Shown one piece after another: positions 6,961-16,132 of a DNA stretch of 64,000 bases. The translations under genes were made by a program, and so were the position numbers. Source of the DNA: Bradyrhizobium sp. CCGUVB1N3 (GTDB lineage: Bacteria; Pseudomonadota; Alphaproteobacteria; Rhizobiales; Xanthobacteraceae); NCBI RefSeq assembly GCF_024199925.1, contig NZ_JANADR010000001.1, positions 8,931,501 to 8,995,500 of the forward strand, written 5' to 3'. The notes under the pieces are model-generated. The model did no database searches. It saw only the letters and a list, made by a program, of their open reading frames with translations, and was not told where the DNA came from. Positions within the stretch are counted from its first letter, which is position 1. Each line of letters opens with the position of its first letter.

Positions 6961-8919
6961 CTAGCTGCTGCTGATTCGGATAACTCCATAGGACGGAAGT
7001 TCAAAGCTTCCCACCTTGCGGACGAAGGTGCCGCCGCTGTCGAGCCAGGCTGGATCGCGCACGGCCGCCTCAAAGCTTCTTTCGTCGAGAACATCCAATC
7101 TAGCAGGGCCATCGAAGCCCTTGACCTTCACGCGCTGAGTTTCGCTCGAAAGATTGGCTAGCCAAAGCACTTCGCCGGCCTTGTTGCGATGGGCGAGAGC
7201 GGCAAGCTTAGCAGACGAATCCGTACCGATGCGTCTTGCGCCGCTCGCAGCAGCGAGACCTGCAATCACATGGTAGACGGGAAAGAGCCTGGCGTCGCTG
7301 CCGTCGAACCACGGCTGGGTGTGGGCCATTTTACGATAGATCATCCCTTGCGAGCCAGTGACAGAGCCAAGGGTTATCGCATCGACACCAGCTCTAGCCA
7401 CCGCGGCGAGATAGCCGAGATTCCATGCCGCGGCGAAAAGTGCGCGCTGGCGCGGATCCATATCGGAGAGACAGACCCGCCTGTTGTCGGAGTTCGGCGC
7501 AACCGCTGCGCCATAGGGGTTGTCACGACAGGGAATACTGGTCGGCCCGAGATGATATGGCACTTTGCCGATCATGGCCCGCGCTGAAGTGAAAATCCAC
7601 GGAAGCGTCTCAAGTGTCTCCATGACCGAGATGTCGTCGGGCGCATGGACAATGGGGCAGCTGGTGTGCGTGATGAAGTCAAACACGCCGTGGGGGACGG
7701 GCTTGCGGTTCAATTCGGTGAAATAGGAGAGCATTCCACCGCCAAGCATGGCATCGGGGAAGGAGGCTCGCGCGGCCGTCGCCATGTCCTCGTAGGTGGG
7801 CCCCCAGGGCCTCGGTGTGTTGGGCTGAAACGATTTGAGATCGTGCATCTGGGTGACAACAACGGACGCAGGTGTGAGCCCCGCGGCATTCACCGCGCTC
7901 GCGATCTCGGCCACTTCCTTATCGGCCGGCTCCCTGGCCGGCAGAATGATCTCGAGTGTGACCGGAGCTCCCGTTTGCCTTGACAGATCGCGGTAACAGG
8001 CGGCGGCTTCTTCCTGTCCTCGCTCGCGTCCGTCGATCTGACAAACGAGCGATTGAGGCTTCGCCGCAGCGATCAGGTCCACGGCCTCGAGCGCGGCCGC
8101 AGCTTCCCCCATCGGCACACCGAGGCCGATTTGCGGAACACGGCCTTTCGTGCCCGCAAGAGTTACCGTCGTATCGGCGACGGAGGCCCTCGGCCTCGAT
8201 TTCGGCGGCTTGCCTGAGACGGTGAGTGTGATTGACTGGCTGAAGGTCTTGCCCCTCTCCAGCGTATACGGCCAGGGATCGAGCAGAGAGCACACATAGG
8301 TCTTGTAGGAGGCATCCATCCAGTTCCGATGGTCCTCCATCTCGAACTTGTTTCCCTCCATGAGAACGGTCACCGCAACGCCGGACAACGGTTCGTGCTT
8401 GAGTGAGCGGATTTCGAAGATGGGCTGACCGGGGCTGATAAGTTTCGGGAATTTGCGCTTCGCTCTCTTCCCATCCGTGTGGACGACTTCAACCGGACGC
8501 CCCACCGTTCCCGCGAGTGGATGCAGCACCACAAACCCTGTGCGATTGGTGAGGAAATCAGAAAGGGGCGTTCCTTCGGCCGAGAACTTCAGTGTCCCAT
8601 TGCTGCTTGCGTCGATTTTGGCGGTATACCGGATCGACTGATCTTGATCCTTGCAAATGGCTTGATAGGTGATCGCAAACCCATTCTTGTTTTGGCGGAC
8701 TTTCAGGTCTTCGATTGCCGGAGCATAGGTGCCCCAGTCCTTGTCGCGCGCGATATAGGAAATTCCTCGCAAGATCTCTTCACCGTAGTAACGGATGTAG
8801 CGTAAGGCGCCGCTGTCGAAGACCGCCGAGATGGGGCCTGCAGTCAATTCGCGACGCTTGCCTTCCGGAGCTTCGGTTCCGAAGAGCTTGATTGCGCGGC
8901 TCGGCTTCCTCTGGGCCAT
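6961..8919 (-). CDS. D-apionate lactonase-like (ApnL-type) protein
   Basis: 652 residues, soluble, no signal peptide. The first ~240 residues form a beta-rich domain with ALRYIRYYGEEILRGISYI, RDKDWGTYAP, LTNRTGFVVLHPLAG and FEMEDHRNWMDASYKTYV. A middle TIM-barrel-like region and a small C-terminal beta domain (SFELPSYGVIRI) follow. From memory this layout and these segments match the family that includes ApnL, which opens D-apionolactone in D-apiose catabolism; no database search was possible. It is the last gene of the minus-strand sugar operon, 11 bp after the ABC ATPase. No other D-apiose enzyme that I would recognise is present, so the lactone may be a different branched or uronic sugar. 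Confidence 0.6.
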   Translation of the reverse strand: MAQRKPSRAIKLFGTEAPEGKRRELTAGPISAVFDSGALRYIRYYGEEILRGISYIARDKDWGTYAPAIEDLKVRQNKNGFAITYQAICKDQDQSIRYTAKIDASSNGTLKFSAEGTPLSDFLTNRTGFVVLHPLAGTVGRPVEVVHTDGKRAKRKFPKLISPGQPIFEIRSLKHEPLSGVAVTVLMEGNKFEMEDHRNWMDASYKTYVCSLLDPWPYTLERGKTFSQSITLTVSGKPPKSRPRASVADTTVTLAGTKGRVPQIGLGVPMGEAAAALEAVDLIAAAKPQSLVCQIDGRERGQEEAAACYRDLSRQTGAPVTLEIILPAREPADKEVAEIASAVNAAGLTPASVVVTQMHDLKSFQPNTPRPWGPTYEDMATAARASFPDAMLGGGMLSYFTELNRKPVPHGVFDFITHTSCPIVHAPDDISVMETLETLPWIFTSARAMIGKVPYHLGPTSIPCRDNPYGAAVAPNSDNRRVCLSDMDPRQRALFAAAWNLGYLAAVARAGVDAITLGSVTGSQGMIYRKMAHTQPWFDGSDARLFPVYHVIAGLAAASGARRIGTDSSAKLAALAHRNKAGEVLWLANLSSETQRVKVKGFDGPARLDVLDERSFEAAVRDPAWLDSGGTFVRKVGSFELPSYGVIRISSS

Positions 8920-8929
8920 GGTGGCTCCC

Positions 8930-10003
8930 TCAAATGACCTTGTCCGTTTGTGGATCGATCAGAACGGCGCGGTTCATATCAATGTCGATACTGACCTGTT
9001 CGCCCGGCGCGGTGACCTCGTGAGCGGCGAATTCCGCGGTGATGCTGATTCCCCCGAGTGGCATGCTAACCTGCACCCGCGATCCCGTCGGTTGGACGAG
9101 CTCTATGGTCGATGGCAACTGCACGTGACCTGGCGCGGCGCTCGCGCTGGCTTTGGCAATGTGCTGGGGCCTGAGTCCCAAAATTATGGCTTGGCCGTTT
9201 GGCGCCTTGCGCCCGATAGGCAGGGTCAGCCTGGTTCCATCGCGAAGAGTTACCTCTCCGGTTTCGATGGTGGCGGGAAGGAAGTTCATCTTCGGGCTGC
9301 CGAGGAAGCCGGCCACGAAACGCGTCGCTGGCCGCTCGTACAAATCGAGCGGCGTGCCGAGCTGTTCAATCCTGCCGTCGCGCAGCAGCGCGATGCGGTC
9401 AGCGAGTGTCATCGCCTCGATCTGGTCGTGGGTCACGTAGATGATGGTGCGGCCGAGTTCCTGATGGAGCCGCTTGATTTCAACCCGCATGTCGTCGCGA
9501 AGCTGGGCATCGAGATTGCTCAGCGGCTCATCGAATAAAAAGAGCAGCGCGTCGCGCACGATCGCGCGGCCGATCGCGACGCGCTGGCGTTGACCGCCGG
9601 AAAGCTCACGTGGAAATCGCTGGAGGAGTTGCGCAATGCCGAGCATGTCGGCGGCACGCTTCACACGTTTGTCGATCTGGGTGGACGCAACTTTCCTCGC
9701 CCGCAAGCCAAATGCAATGTTTTCATAGACGTTGAGATAGGGGTAGAGCGCGTAATTCTGGAACACCATCGCGATGTCGCGATCGCGTGGGCGCGCCCAC
9801 GTCACGTCCTTTCCGCCGATTTCAACTGTTCCGGCGCTCGCCTCCTCGAGCCCTGCGACGGTGCGGAGCAAGGTTGACTTGCCGCACCCCGACGGGCCTA
9901 CCAGGACGGTGAACTCGCCCGAGGGCACCTCAAGATCGATTCCCTTGACGGCATGGTATGTGCCGTAGTGCTTGTGGAGTCCGGTAATCTTCAGATCCGA
10001 CAC
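8930..10003 (-). CDS. ABC sugar transporter ATPase, MalK/UgpC type
   Basis: 357 residues, the usual length of carbohydrate-importer ATPases of the CUT1 group. Walker A is GPSGCGKST (about 37-45), the signature is LSGGQRQRVAIGRA, Walker B is LFLFDEPLSNLD and the switch histidine is in VTHDQIEAM. The C-terminal ~120 residues form the MalK-like regulatory OB/TOBE domain (LGLRPQHI). It would energise uptake through the two permeases just upstream; the gap to the MalG-like gene is 3 bp, so they are co-translated. One ATPase probably works as a homodimer. Confidence 0.93.
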   Translation of the reverse strand: MSDLKITGLHKHYGTYHAVKGIDLEVPSGEFTVLVGPSGCGKSTLLRTVAGLEEASAGTVEIGGKDVTWARPRDRDIAMVFQNYALYPYLNVYENIAFGLRARKVASTQIDKRVKRAADMLGIAQLLQRFPRELSGGQRQRVAIGRAIVRDALLFLFDEPLSNLDAQLRDDMRVEIKRLHQELGRTIIYVTHDQIEAMTLADRIALLRDGRIEQLGTPLDLYERPATRFVAGFLGSPKMNFLPATIETGEVTLRDGTRLTLPIGRKAPNGQAIILGLRPQHIAKASASAAPGHVQLPSTIELVQPTGSRVQVSMPLGGISITAEFAAHEVTAPGEQVSIDIDMNRAVLIDPQTDKVI

Positions 10004-10006
10004 GAG

Positions 10007-10846
10007 CTAACCCTTGACTGCGCCCATGGATATGCCGCGGACGAGATAGCGCTGAAGCGTTGCGACGGTGATGAACACGGGGATGGTTCCGAGCACCGAC
10101 ATCGCGGCGATCTTGGACCAGAAGTTCGACTGGCCGCCGAAGTAATGCGTGACCTGGACGGTGTAGGTCGTGACCTCGGTGCGCGTGAGGACCAGTGCAA
10201 ACAGAAAGTCGTTCCAGGAAAAGACGAAGGTGAAGACGGCGGTGGCGAACAGTCCGGAGCGCGCCATCGGAAATACCACCCTCCACAGGACTTCCCAGCG
10301 GTTGCAGCCGTCGATGAGGGCGCTCTCTTCGAGCTCTAGCGGAATCTCCTCGATGTAGCCGCGCATCATCCAGATCACATAGGGCAGGCTGAACGCCGTA
10401 TAAAGGATGATAAGCCCGATGTAGGTATCGACCCAGCCGAGCCAGACGTAGAAGAGGAAGATCGGGAATGCGATGGCCACGGGAGGCATCATGCGCTGCG
10501 ATATGATCCACACGCCGAGGTTTTCGCCACCTGTCTTGAAACGAGCCAGTGAGTAGGCGGCGACGGTGCCGAAGATCATGGCGAAGAAGGTTGATACCGA
10601 AGAAAGTACCAGGCTGTTGCCGACTGTTTTTGCATCGCCATCCTTGAACAGGACCGCATAATTGTTGAACTGGATGCTCTTCGGATACCACACTGGCGGA
10701 ACAGCGAAGATCTCGCCTGGCGTCTTGAACGAAATGGCAAACAGCCAGTAGATTGGAAAGACGAAGATAACGACGAGGAACGTCGCGATGAGATAGCGTA
10801 CGACGAGCTTCGTTTCCTTGCGGCGATGAAACGGTGCGCCTTTCAT
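10007..10846 (-). CDS. Carbohydrate ABC transporter permease, MalG type
   Basis: 279 residues with six predicted transmembrane helices beginning at YLIATFLVVIFVFPIYWLFA. The cytoplasmic EAA loop that docks on the ATPase is visible as LELEESALIDGCNRWEVLWR (about 185-204). The C-terminus RYLVRGISMGAVKG is typical of MalG-type CUT1 permeases. The start codon overlaps the end of the preceding MalF-type gene by 4 bp. It forms a heterodimeric channel with that partner. Confidence 0.93.
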   Translation of the reverse strand: MKGAPFHRRKETKLVVRYLIATFLVVIFVFPIYWLFAISFKTPGEIFAVPPVWYPKSIQFNNYAVLFKDGDAKTVGNSLVLSSVSTFFAMIFGTVAAYSLARFKTGGENLGVWIISQRMMPPVAIAFPIFLFYVWLGWVDTYIGLIILYTAFSLPYVIWMMRGYIEEIPLELEESALIDGCNRWEVLWRVVFPMARSGLFATAVFTFVFSWNDFLFALVLTRTEVTTYTVQVTHYFGGQSNFWSKIAAMSVLGTIPVFITVATLQRYLVRGISMGAVKG

Positions 10847-11721
10847 TTTGCCAGCCCCATGCGCCGAATGGCCCAGGTCACGATGACGGTGAGAAGCGCG
10901 ATGACAAGGAAGGCGATCGCCGCCGTATAGCTCGACTCGAACTGCTTGAAGCCTTGGATGTAGGTATAGACGGAAATGGTCTCGGTCATCGTGCCGGGAC
11001 CGCCCGCCGTGAGCGCCCAGATGATGTCGAAGATGCGGAAGAGGTCGAGGCCGCGGATCAGAATGGCGATCGACATGACCGGAAATATTGCGGGGAGGAC
11101 AACATAGCGGAAGCTGCGCCAGAACCGCGCTCCGTCAATCTCAGCGGCCTCGGTCAATGAGCGATCGACGTTGGAAAGGGCGGCGAGCAAGATCAGGAAC
11201 ATGAACGGTGTCCATTGCCAGATCTCACAGAAGATGATGGCGGGATACACGAGCCCGGGATTGACCGTCCACAGGGCCGGCACGGGGTGACCAGCGAACC
11301 AGCCAATGATCTGGTTGATCGGACCATAACGGTTATCGAACAGGAGCCGCCATGTGGCGCCGGCGACGATCGGTGAGATGATTGTTGGCAGCACCAGCAA
11401 CGAAACCAAAAGCTGGCGACCGGGCAAGCGGTCAAGGAACAGGTAGGCCATGGCGAGGCCGAGCAACAGCTCGATGGGCAGGGCTATGACCATGATGAGC
11501 ACCGTGTGGAGGAGCGACTGCCATAGTCTCGCGTCATGAAAGAGCTGGACGTAGTTCACCAATCCGGCAAAGGATGTGTCGGTCTCCAGCATGGAGACGC
11601 GCATGAAGCTCACCACCAGCGAGAAGATCAGTGGGAACAGGCCGACCAGCAAGAGCAGGAAGACGGCCGGCGAGATCAGCCAGTATTTGAAGTTGCGGTC
11701 GGGATGGGCGATGGCGGCCAT
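10843..11721 (-). CDS. Carbohydrate ABC transporter permease, MalF type
   Basis: 292 residues, six predicted membrane helices, beginning WLISPAVFLLLLVGLFPLIF. The EAA coupling loop is present near residues 190-210 (SLTEAAEIDGARFWRSFRYV). There is no large periplasmic P2 domain, as in most rhizobial CUT1 permeases. It lies about 96 bp after the binding-protein gene, with a strong stem-loop in the gap that may let the binding protein be made in excess, and overlaps the MalG-type gene by 4 bp. Confidence 0.93.
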   Translation of the reverse strand: MAAIAHPDRNFKYWLISPAVFLLLLVGLFPLIFSLVVSFMRVSMLETDTSFAGLVNYVQLFHDARLWQSLLHTVLIMVIALPIELLLGLAMAYLFLDRLPGRQLLVSLLVLPTIISPIVAGATWRLLFDNRYGPINQIIGWFAGHPVPALWTVNPGLVYPAIIFCEIWQWTPFMFLILLAALSNVDRSLTEAAEIDGARFWRSFRYVVLPAIFPVMSIAILIRGLDLFRIFDIIWALTAGGPGTMTETISVYTYIQGFKQFESSYTAAIAFLVIALLTVIVTWAIRRMGLAK

Positions 11722-11779
11722 GGCTGAAGTCGGGATGCGTTCCGCTTTGGTCTCGTGCCGTCGCCGACGGCGGGCGGAG

Positions 11780-11805
11780 CCTCTCCCGCTGGAAGGCGGG
11801 AGAGG
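11780..11805 (-). terminator. Intra-operon stem-loop after the binding-protein gene
   Basis: A perfect 10-bp stem (CCTCTCCCGC at 11780-11789 with GCGGGAGAGG at 11796-11805) and a 6-nt loop lie between the solute-binding protein and its first permease. No U-tract follows, so it is more likely an mRNA-stabilising or attenuating hairpin than a full terminator. Comparable hairpins follow the binding-protein genes at 21497 and 59697. Confidence 0.6.
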
Positions 11806-11817
11806 TGAGAGGCGCGG

Positions 11818-13266
11818 TTATATTTTCGGATAAGCGCCGGACTCAGCGGCCCAAGCCGCATAGACCATCTTCTGCTTGTCGACGCCGATCTTCTGCGTGA
11901 TGTCGTTCCACTGGGCTGCTGCCGCATCGAGGATCGTCTTCGGATCGTCACCCGCCCAGAGCTTTGAAATCGCCTGGCGCAAGACCTCCTCATACTTGTC
12001 GGTTTGCAGGAGCGACAGATCGAGAAGGCCCGTCTGCGAGGCCTGCTTCAAGGCTGCCAGATAGTCCTTGGCGTTTGGCCACAGGGCGAGATAGCCAGGA
12101 TCCGCATAGTGCGCGTCGCGGAACGGATCGCGTAGCGTGTAGGGAAGCTGAACGCGCTGGCGGCTCACATCTTCGCTATTGAGCCACTGGATGAACAGAT
12201 AGGCCGCATCCTTGTTTTTCGAGGTCGACGAAATCGACAAGGCGAAGCCGGCAGCGAGCTCGGGATGTCCTCCTGGTGGTAAGGCATAGCCCACCTTGCC
12301 TGCGATGGTTGTCTTCGGGACCCAGTTCAGTGCCTCCTGGTCCGTACCGTAACCCTCGGCCCAGCGCCCATAGGGCGGCCAAGAGATGGTCATGGCCGAT
12401 TGGCCTTGCAGGAAAGTCGCGAGGTTCTCCACAAAGCCGAACTGCTCCACGCCGGGTGGCATGAAGTTGTTCTCGTTGCGCATGGCGGTGAAGACCTTGA
12501 CGCCGACATCGGAGTTGATCGCGGCCTTCATGGTGTCGGCGTCGAAGAACTTGCCGCCCTCATTGCGGAAGCGTTCCTCGAACATGTACATCGCGTAAGG
12601 AGGCTGCCGGAAGAAGGAGGCGCCGTAGATACCCTTGTCCTTGAGGATGTCCGTAAGACCGGCTCCGACGACATCGAAATCCGCCCAGGTCTTCGGCACC
12701 GCCAGGTCCTTGCCTGTCTTCTCCTTGAAGGCCTTCTGTACGGCTGGATCCTCGAAGAGGTCGCGCCGATAGTACATCAGGAAAACGTCACCATCGTCGG
12801 GGAAGCCATAGATCTTGCCGCCCACCTTCATCTGGTTGTCGCGGTAGGTCGGTGCGATCGTCTGTAGCTCGGGGGCGTAACCGTATTTCTCGACATAGGG
12901 GTCGAGCACTTCGAGCGCGCCGGCCTGGGCAAGATCTGGCATCCAGGCAGGAATCACGTTGAGCGCGTCATAGGCGCCGGCTCCCGACTTGTAGTCCTGC
13001 ATGATCTTGGTGAACATCTCTGCAGTGGCGACCTCGACCACCTTCACGTCCATTCCGGTCAGCTCTTTCCACTTCGGACCGGAGAAGTGAGTGGGATCGA
13101 GCGACTGAAGCCCTGCCTCCCAGACGATCGTGATCGTGCGTCCCTTGTATTGCTGGGCGGCCTTGACGGCGGTATCGGCAGCCGACGCAGCCCATGCCGG
13201 CCTTCCCATTGTTGTGGCGAGGCTGGCAACCAGACTGATCTTTCCGAAATCACGTCTATTGATCAT
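11818..13266 (-). CDS. Extracellular carbohydrate-binding protein of ABC importer (family 1)
   Basis: 482 residues, somewhat longer than usual for family 1 solute-binding proteins. The N-terminus has a twin-arginine-like signal (MINRRDFGKISLVASLATTM, cleavage after PAWAA), then RTITIVWEAGLQSLDP as the first strand of the mature protein. The middle contains the family pattern KVGGKIYGFPDDGDVFLMYYRRDLF. It delivers the substrate to the MalFGK-type complex encoded next. The neighbouring lactonase-like, dehydrogenase and aldolase genes suggest a sugar lactone, aldonate or oligosaccharide as ligand; this is inference. Confidence 0.9.
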   Translation of the reverse strand: MINRRDFGKISLVASLATTMGRPAWAASAADTAVKAAQQYKGRTITIVWEAGLQSLDPTHFSGPKWKELTGMDVKVVEVATAEMFTKIMQDYKSGAGAYDALNVIPAWMPDLAQAGALEVLDPYVEKYGYAPELQTIAPTYRDNQMKVGGKIYGFPDDGDVFLMYYRRDLFEDPAVQKAFKEKTGKDLAVPKTWADFDVVGAGLTDILKDKGIYGASFFRQPPYAMYMFEERFRNEGGKFFDADTMKAAINSDVGVKVFTAMRNENNFMPPGVEQFGFVENLATFLQGQSAMTISWPPYGRWAEGYGTDQEALNWVPKTTIAGKVGYALPPGGHPELAAGFALSISSTSKNKDAAYLFIQWLNSEDVSRQRVQLPYTLRDPFRDAHYADPGYLALWPNAKDYLAALKQASQTGLLDLSLLQTDKYEEVLRQAISKLWAGDDPKTILDAAAAQWNDITQKIGVDKQKMVYAAWAAESGAYPKI

Positions 13267-13334
13267 TGTGTCCTCCCGTTACGCGATTGGCAGAGCCTTT
13301 CAGATGTCCCTCGCTCGTTTGCGGCGAGGAATTC

Positions 13335-14384
13335 TCAATTGGCAAATTGGCGGCGGTACTCCTCCAGTTTGCGTCGGAAATTCGGTTTCTCGAGTACGGC
13401 GCGATTGACGATGCCGCTCGGAATCCGCCCGTGTTGAATGTCGAGCACAGCTCTGACATCGGCTGCACCATTTCCGGCGAAGCACTGATCGGTCCAGCAA
13501 AGTGCGTGGGGCGTCACGATGACGTTGTCGAGCGCGAACAGCGGATCGGACGGATCGGTCGGTTCCTGCTCGAACACATCGAGGGCCGCGCCAGCGATCT
13601 GTCCTCTCGCCAGAGCGTCTGTGAGCGCCTTTTGGTCAACGATTGGTCCACGCGCAGTATTGATGAAGAAGGCGGTCTGCTTCATCAGAGCGAGGCGGTC
13701 GGCGTTCACGAGCTGGCGAGTCTCGGCAGTCAGTGGACAGTTCACCGTAACGATGTCGGCTCGGGCGAACACGTCGTCGAGACCGACAAGTTCGACTCCC
13801 AGCGCGGCCGCCAGCTTGGTGTCCGCAAATGGATCATGGGCGACGAATCTCATGTCGAACGGCTTGGCGAGCCGGAACAGCTCAGCGCCGATATTGCCGA
13901 TACCGATCGAACCCAGCACCTTGCCGACCAGGCCAAAGCCCATATGCTCGCCGCGGGCCGCAAAGCCTTCTGGACCTTGTCGGGTGAGCTTATCCTTCAC
14001 CATCAGCTTTCCGGCGAGTGCCAGAATGAAGGTCATGATCGACACGGCGACAGGACGGCGCACGCCGTCCGGCGTGATCGCCAACGCGATGTCCGCGGCG
14101 GTACAGGTCGGCACATCCACCGTGTCATAACCGACGCCAAAGCGCGCGATAATACTGAGCCTGCTGCTTTTCGGTGCGCTTTCGGGCGCAAAACGATGAG
14201 CCAGCAGGATCAGTGCGTCGAAGTCTTCAAGATCGCTGCTGCACAGAGGGTTGGCGTTGTCCAAATAGGCCATTTCCACGCCGGGGGCATCCAGCAGAGG
14301 CTTCAGATCGAAATCGGGGTAGACGGCCGAGCCGTCGGCCTTCCTGAAATCGCCTGACAGGGCAACACGGAATGGCGCGCTCAT
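13335..14384 (-). CDS. D-isomer-specific 2-hydroxyacid dehydrogenase
   Basis: 349 residues from the ATG at 14384, which overlaps the stop of the aldolase gene (ATGA) and lies 9 bp after GGAAGGG; an ATG at 14393 is less well spaced. The NAD(P)-binding domain has GSIGIGNIGAELFRLA. Catalytic residues are visible as Arg in VTVNCPLTAETRQLVN, Glu in the downstream segment and His in VIVTPHALCW. Members reduce 2-keto acids or oxidise 2-hydroxy acids (glycerate, phosphoglycerate, glyoxylate). Next to a class II aldolase it may handle the hydroxypyruvate, glyoxylate or tartronate-type product of sugar-acid cleavage. The substrate is not readable from sequence. Confidence 0.88.
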   Translation of the reverse strand: MSAPFRVALSGDFRKADGSAVYPDFDLKPLLDAPGVEMAYLDNANPLCSSDLEDFDALILLAHRFAPESAPKSSRLSIIARFGVGYDTVDVPTCTAADIALAITPDGVRRPVAVSIMTFILALAGKLMVKDKLTRQGPEGFAARGEHMGFGLVGKVLGSIGIGNIGAELFRLAKPFDMRFVAHDPFADTKLAAALGVELVGLDDVFARADIVTVNCPLTAETRQLVNADRLALMKQTAFFINTARGPIVDQKALTDALARGQIAGAALDVFEQEPTDPSDPLFALDNVIVTPHALCWTDQCFAGNGAADVRAVLDIQHGRIPSGIVNRAVLEKPNFRRKLEEYRRQFAN

Positions 14385-15160
14385 GTCATGCATCCCTTCC
14401 GCAAGGTGGTGATTGCAGCCGTCAGCGCATCTCGAAGCACCCACACGTCACCCGAATAGCAGCAAAAATCGAAGCCCTGCTTGTAGAGCGCCATGCCGAC
14501 CTCAGTGGTCGGTACAAGGCGGCCCAGCGCCTTCTTGTGCTTCTTGGCGGCGGCAATGGTCTGCTCGACCGCCTTCAGAAATTTCGGATGGTCGAACTGG
14601 CCGGGGATGCCGAGCGAAACTGACAAGTCAAAATGGCCGACCCACAGGCAGTCGACGCCATCGACGGCGGCAATCCCGTCGGCATTTTCGGCGCCTTCAG
14701 CAGTCTCGATCTGGCAGAACAGCGTTGTCCGCTCGTTGGCGGCCGCAAGCTTCTCGGGCACCGGGCCCTGCCGATAGGCATCATGCGCAATACTCAAGGC
14801 AACGCCACGTCGCCCGTCCGGATAATATTTCATGCAATTGACGACAGCCTCCGCTTCTGCGGCAGTGCTAACCATCGGGATCATGATCCCTTCCGCCCCC
14901 GCGTCGCAGGCGCGCGCGATGTGATGGTATTCCTTTGAAGGTACGCGGACGATGGCCGGTAATCCTGCGGCTTCAAAATAGCGTAGAGCACTTTTGACGG
15001 TTTCGAAGCCGAAGCCCGAATGCTCCAGGTCGAAAAGCGCGAAATCGCAATCCGCTTGTTTGAGGATATGGCCGATTCCCGGAGTGGCAAACTCGACGAT
15101 GAAATGACCGAGCTTGGCCTCTGGCGTGCGGGTCATTTGCTTGAGTCCGGCACGAGCCAT
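14381..15160 (-). CDS. HpcH/HpaI family aldolase
   Basis: 259 residues. The family motifs are present: ALFDLEHSGFGFETVKSAL near residue 40, Arg in PAIVRVPSKEYH, the metal-binding Glu in FCQIETAEGAEN and Asp in WVGHFDLSVSLGIP. These class II pyruvate aldolases cleave 2-keto-3-deoxy-sugar acids (or 4-hydroxy-2-oxoheptanedioate-type compounds) to pyruvate or oxaloacetate plus an aldehyde, using a divalent metal. It is the first enzyme gene behind the GntR regulator and is translationally coupled to the 2-hydroxyacid dehydrogenase. A second, clearly different HpcH aldolase occurs at 40876. Confidence 0.9.
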   Translation of the reverse strand: MARAGLKQMTRTPEAKLGHFIVEFATPGIGHILKQADCDFALFDLEHSGFGFETVKSALRYFEAAGLPAIVRVPSKEYHHIARACDAGAEGIMIPMVSTAAEAEAVVNCMKYYPDGRRGVALSIAHDAYRQGPVPEKLAAANERTTLFCQIETAEGAENADGIAAVDGVDCLWVGHFDLSVSLGIPGQFDHPKFLKAVEQTIAAAKKHKKALGRLVPTTEVGMALYKQGFDFCCYSGDVWVLRDALTAAITTLRKGCMT

Positions 15161-15219
15161 TGTTCATCCTCCCGTTTGGCGTCTGTTGCTCGATCTCTTG
15201 AAGTTGAGATCAAACCCAG

Positions 15220-16038
15220 TCAACGTTCTCGTTCATGTGCCTTCCGGACCTTCCAGTAGAGCTTGCCAACCTGATCGAGGTGCGAGCGCATGCGGGCATC
15301 GGCAAGTTCCGGATCGTGTGCCTTGATCGCTTCGAAGATCGCCACATGCGCGTCGAAGGCGACCCGGTTCTGCCCGGGATAGCTGAGCGTCACACGTCTC
15401 TGGTCGAGGAGCCAATCGATGATGGCTCGGTGCATGACCACATAGATGGGATTCTTGGGGATCGTAGCGATCGCGTAGTGAAATGTTATATCCGAGTCCT
15501 CAAAGCGTTGGACGTCGCCAATGGACTTGTAGTTGGCGTCAAGCGCATCGCTCAGGTAGCGGATATCCTTTGCTGTGGCATTGCGTGCGGCATCACGTGC
15601 CAGGCCGGTCTCAAAGAGGGCACGCGCATCTTGGAAATGACGGATGCCGTTGTCATCGGAGAGCAGATATTTGGCACTGCTCGACAGCGACGTCATAACG
15701 ACTTCAGCATTCGGGGCTGTGACTCGCGCCCGCGAACCCGCCCGGAGATCAACAAGCCCCGCGCGCTGCAGATGAAACAGTGCCTCGCGGATCGCTGTCC
15801 GGCCAACGCCAAACTCCGCCATGAGCTGACGTTCTGATGGCAGCTCGGCACCAGCCACCAATTCCCGATCGCGTATCCTCTGCTCGAGGATATCGACAAC
15901 CTGCTCAAAGAGACGCGATCGTTTGAGCTGAGGGACATTGGTAGACCTAGTATACCAGGTTAGGCTAGGTCCTGCTGATGCCCCTGTCAATAAGTGCCAT
16001 GATTGACGAGACGCGAGGTGGTCTTGGCTGACGTCCAT
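15220..16038 (-). CDS. GntR/FadR-family transcriptional regulator (FCD domain)
   Basis: 272 residues from the ATG at 16038; an internal TTG start nearer the conserved region is also possible. The winged helix covers about residues 40-105 (RIRDRELVAGAELPSERQLM and FGVGRTAIREALFHLQRAGL). The FCD ligand domain follows, with metal-binding-type histidines (DITFHYAIA, FDAHVAIFEAI and MRSHLD). It heads the minus-strand operon and faces the BtpA-M42-kinase operon across a short shared regulatory region. A TGGTA-N9-TACCA repeat inside the early part of this frame is a candidate operator. It probably represses both units until a sugar acid appears. Confidence 0.88.
   Translation of the reverse strand: MDVSQDHLASRQSWHLLTGASAGPSLTWYTRSTNVPQLKRSRLFEQVVDILEQRIRDRELVAGAELPSERQLMAEFGVGRTAIREALFHLQRAGLVDLRAGSRARVTAPNAEVVMTSLSSSAKYLLSDDNGIRHFQDARALFETGLARDAARNATAKDIRYLSDALDANYKSIGDVQRFEDSDITFHYAIATIPKNPIYVVMHRAIIDWLLDQRRVTLSYPGQNRVAFDAHVAIFEAIKAHDPELADARMRSHLDQVGKLYWKVRKAHERER
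15939..15957. promoter_or_regulatory. Candidate GntR operator, TGGTA-N9-TACCA
   Basis: TGGTA (15939-15943) and TACCA (15953-15957) form a perfect 5-bp inverted repeat with a 9-bp spacer. The dyad resembles FadR-type operators in style. It lies within the first codons of the GntR frame as opened at 16038, so it would either act on the gene internally or indicate that the true start differs. No second copy was found. Confidence 0.35.
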
Positions 16039-16132
16039 CTACGGCAGATTATAGTTGAGAGGGTCTCTTTTGCCCTGCTCTCCGGGACCGACACGACTAT
16101 AGGCGGAATAAAAATCGAAGGAGGACACGCTC

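Noticed and set aside
6961..8919. Assigning the locus to the known D-apiose pathway
   Set aside because: One ApnL-like gene is not enough; apiose dehydrogenase, the apionate-specific enzymes and RuBisCO-like proteins are not found nearby.
8831..9538. 235-codon plus-strand frame over the ABC ATPase gene
   Set aside because: It is antisense to well-supported lactonase-like and ATPase coding sequence.
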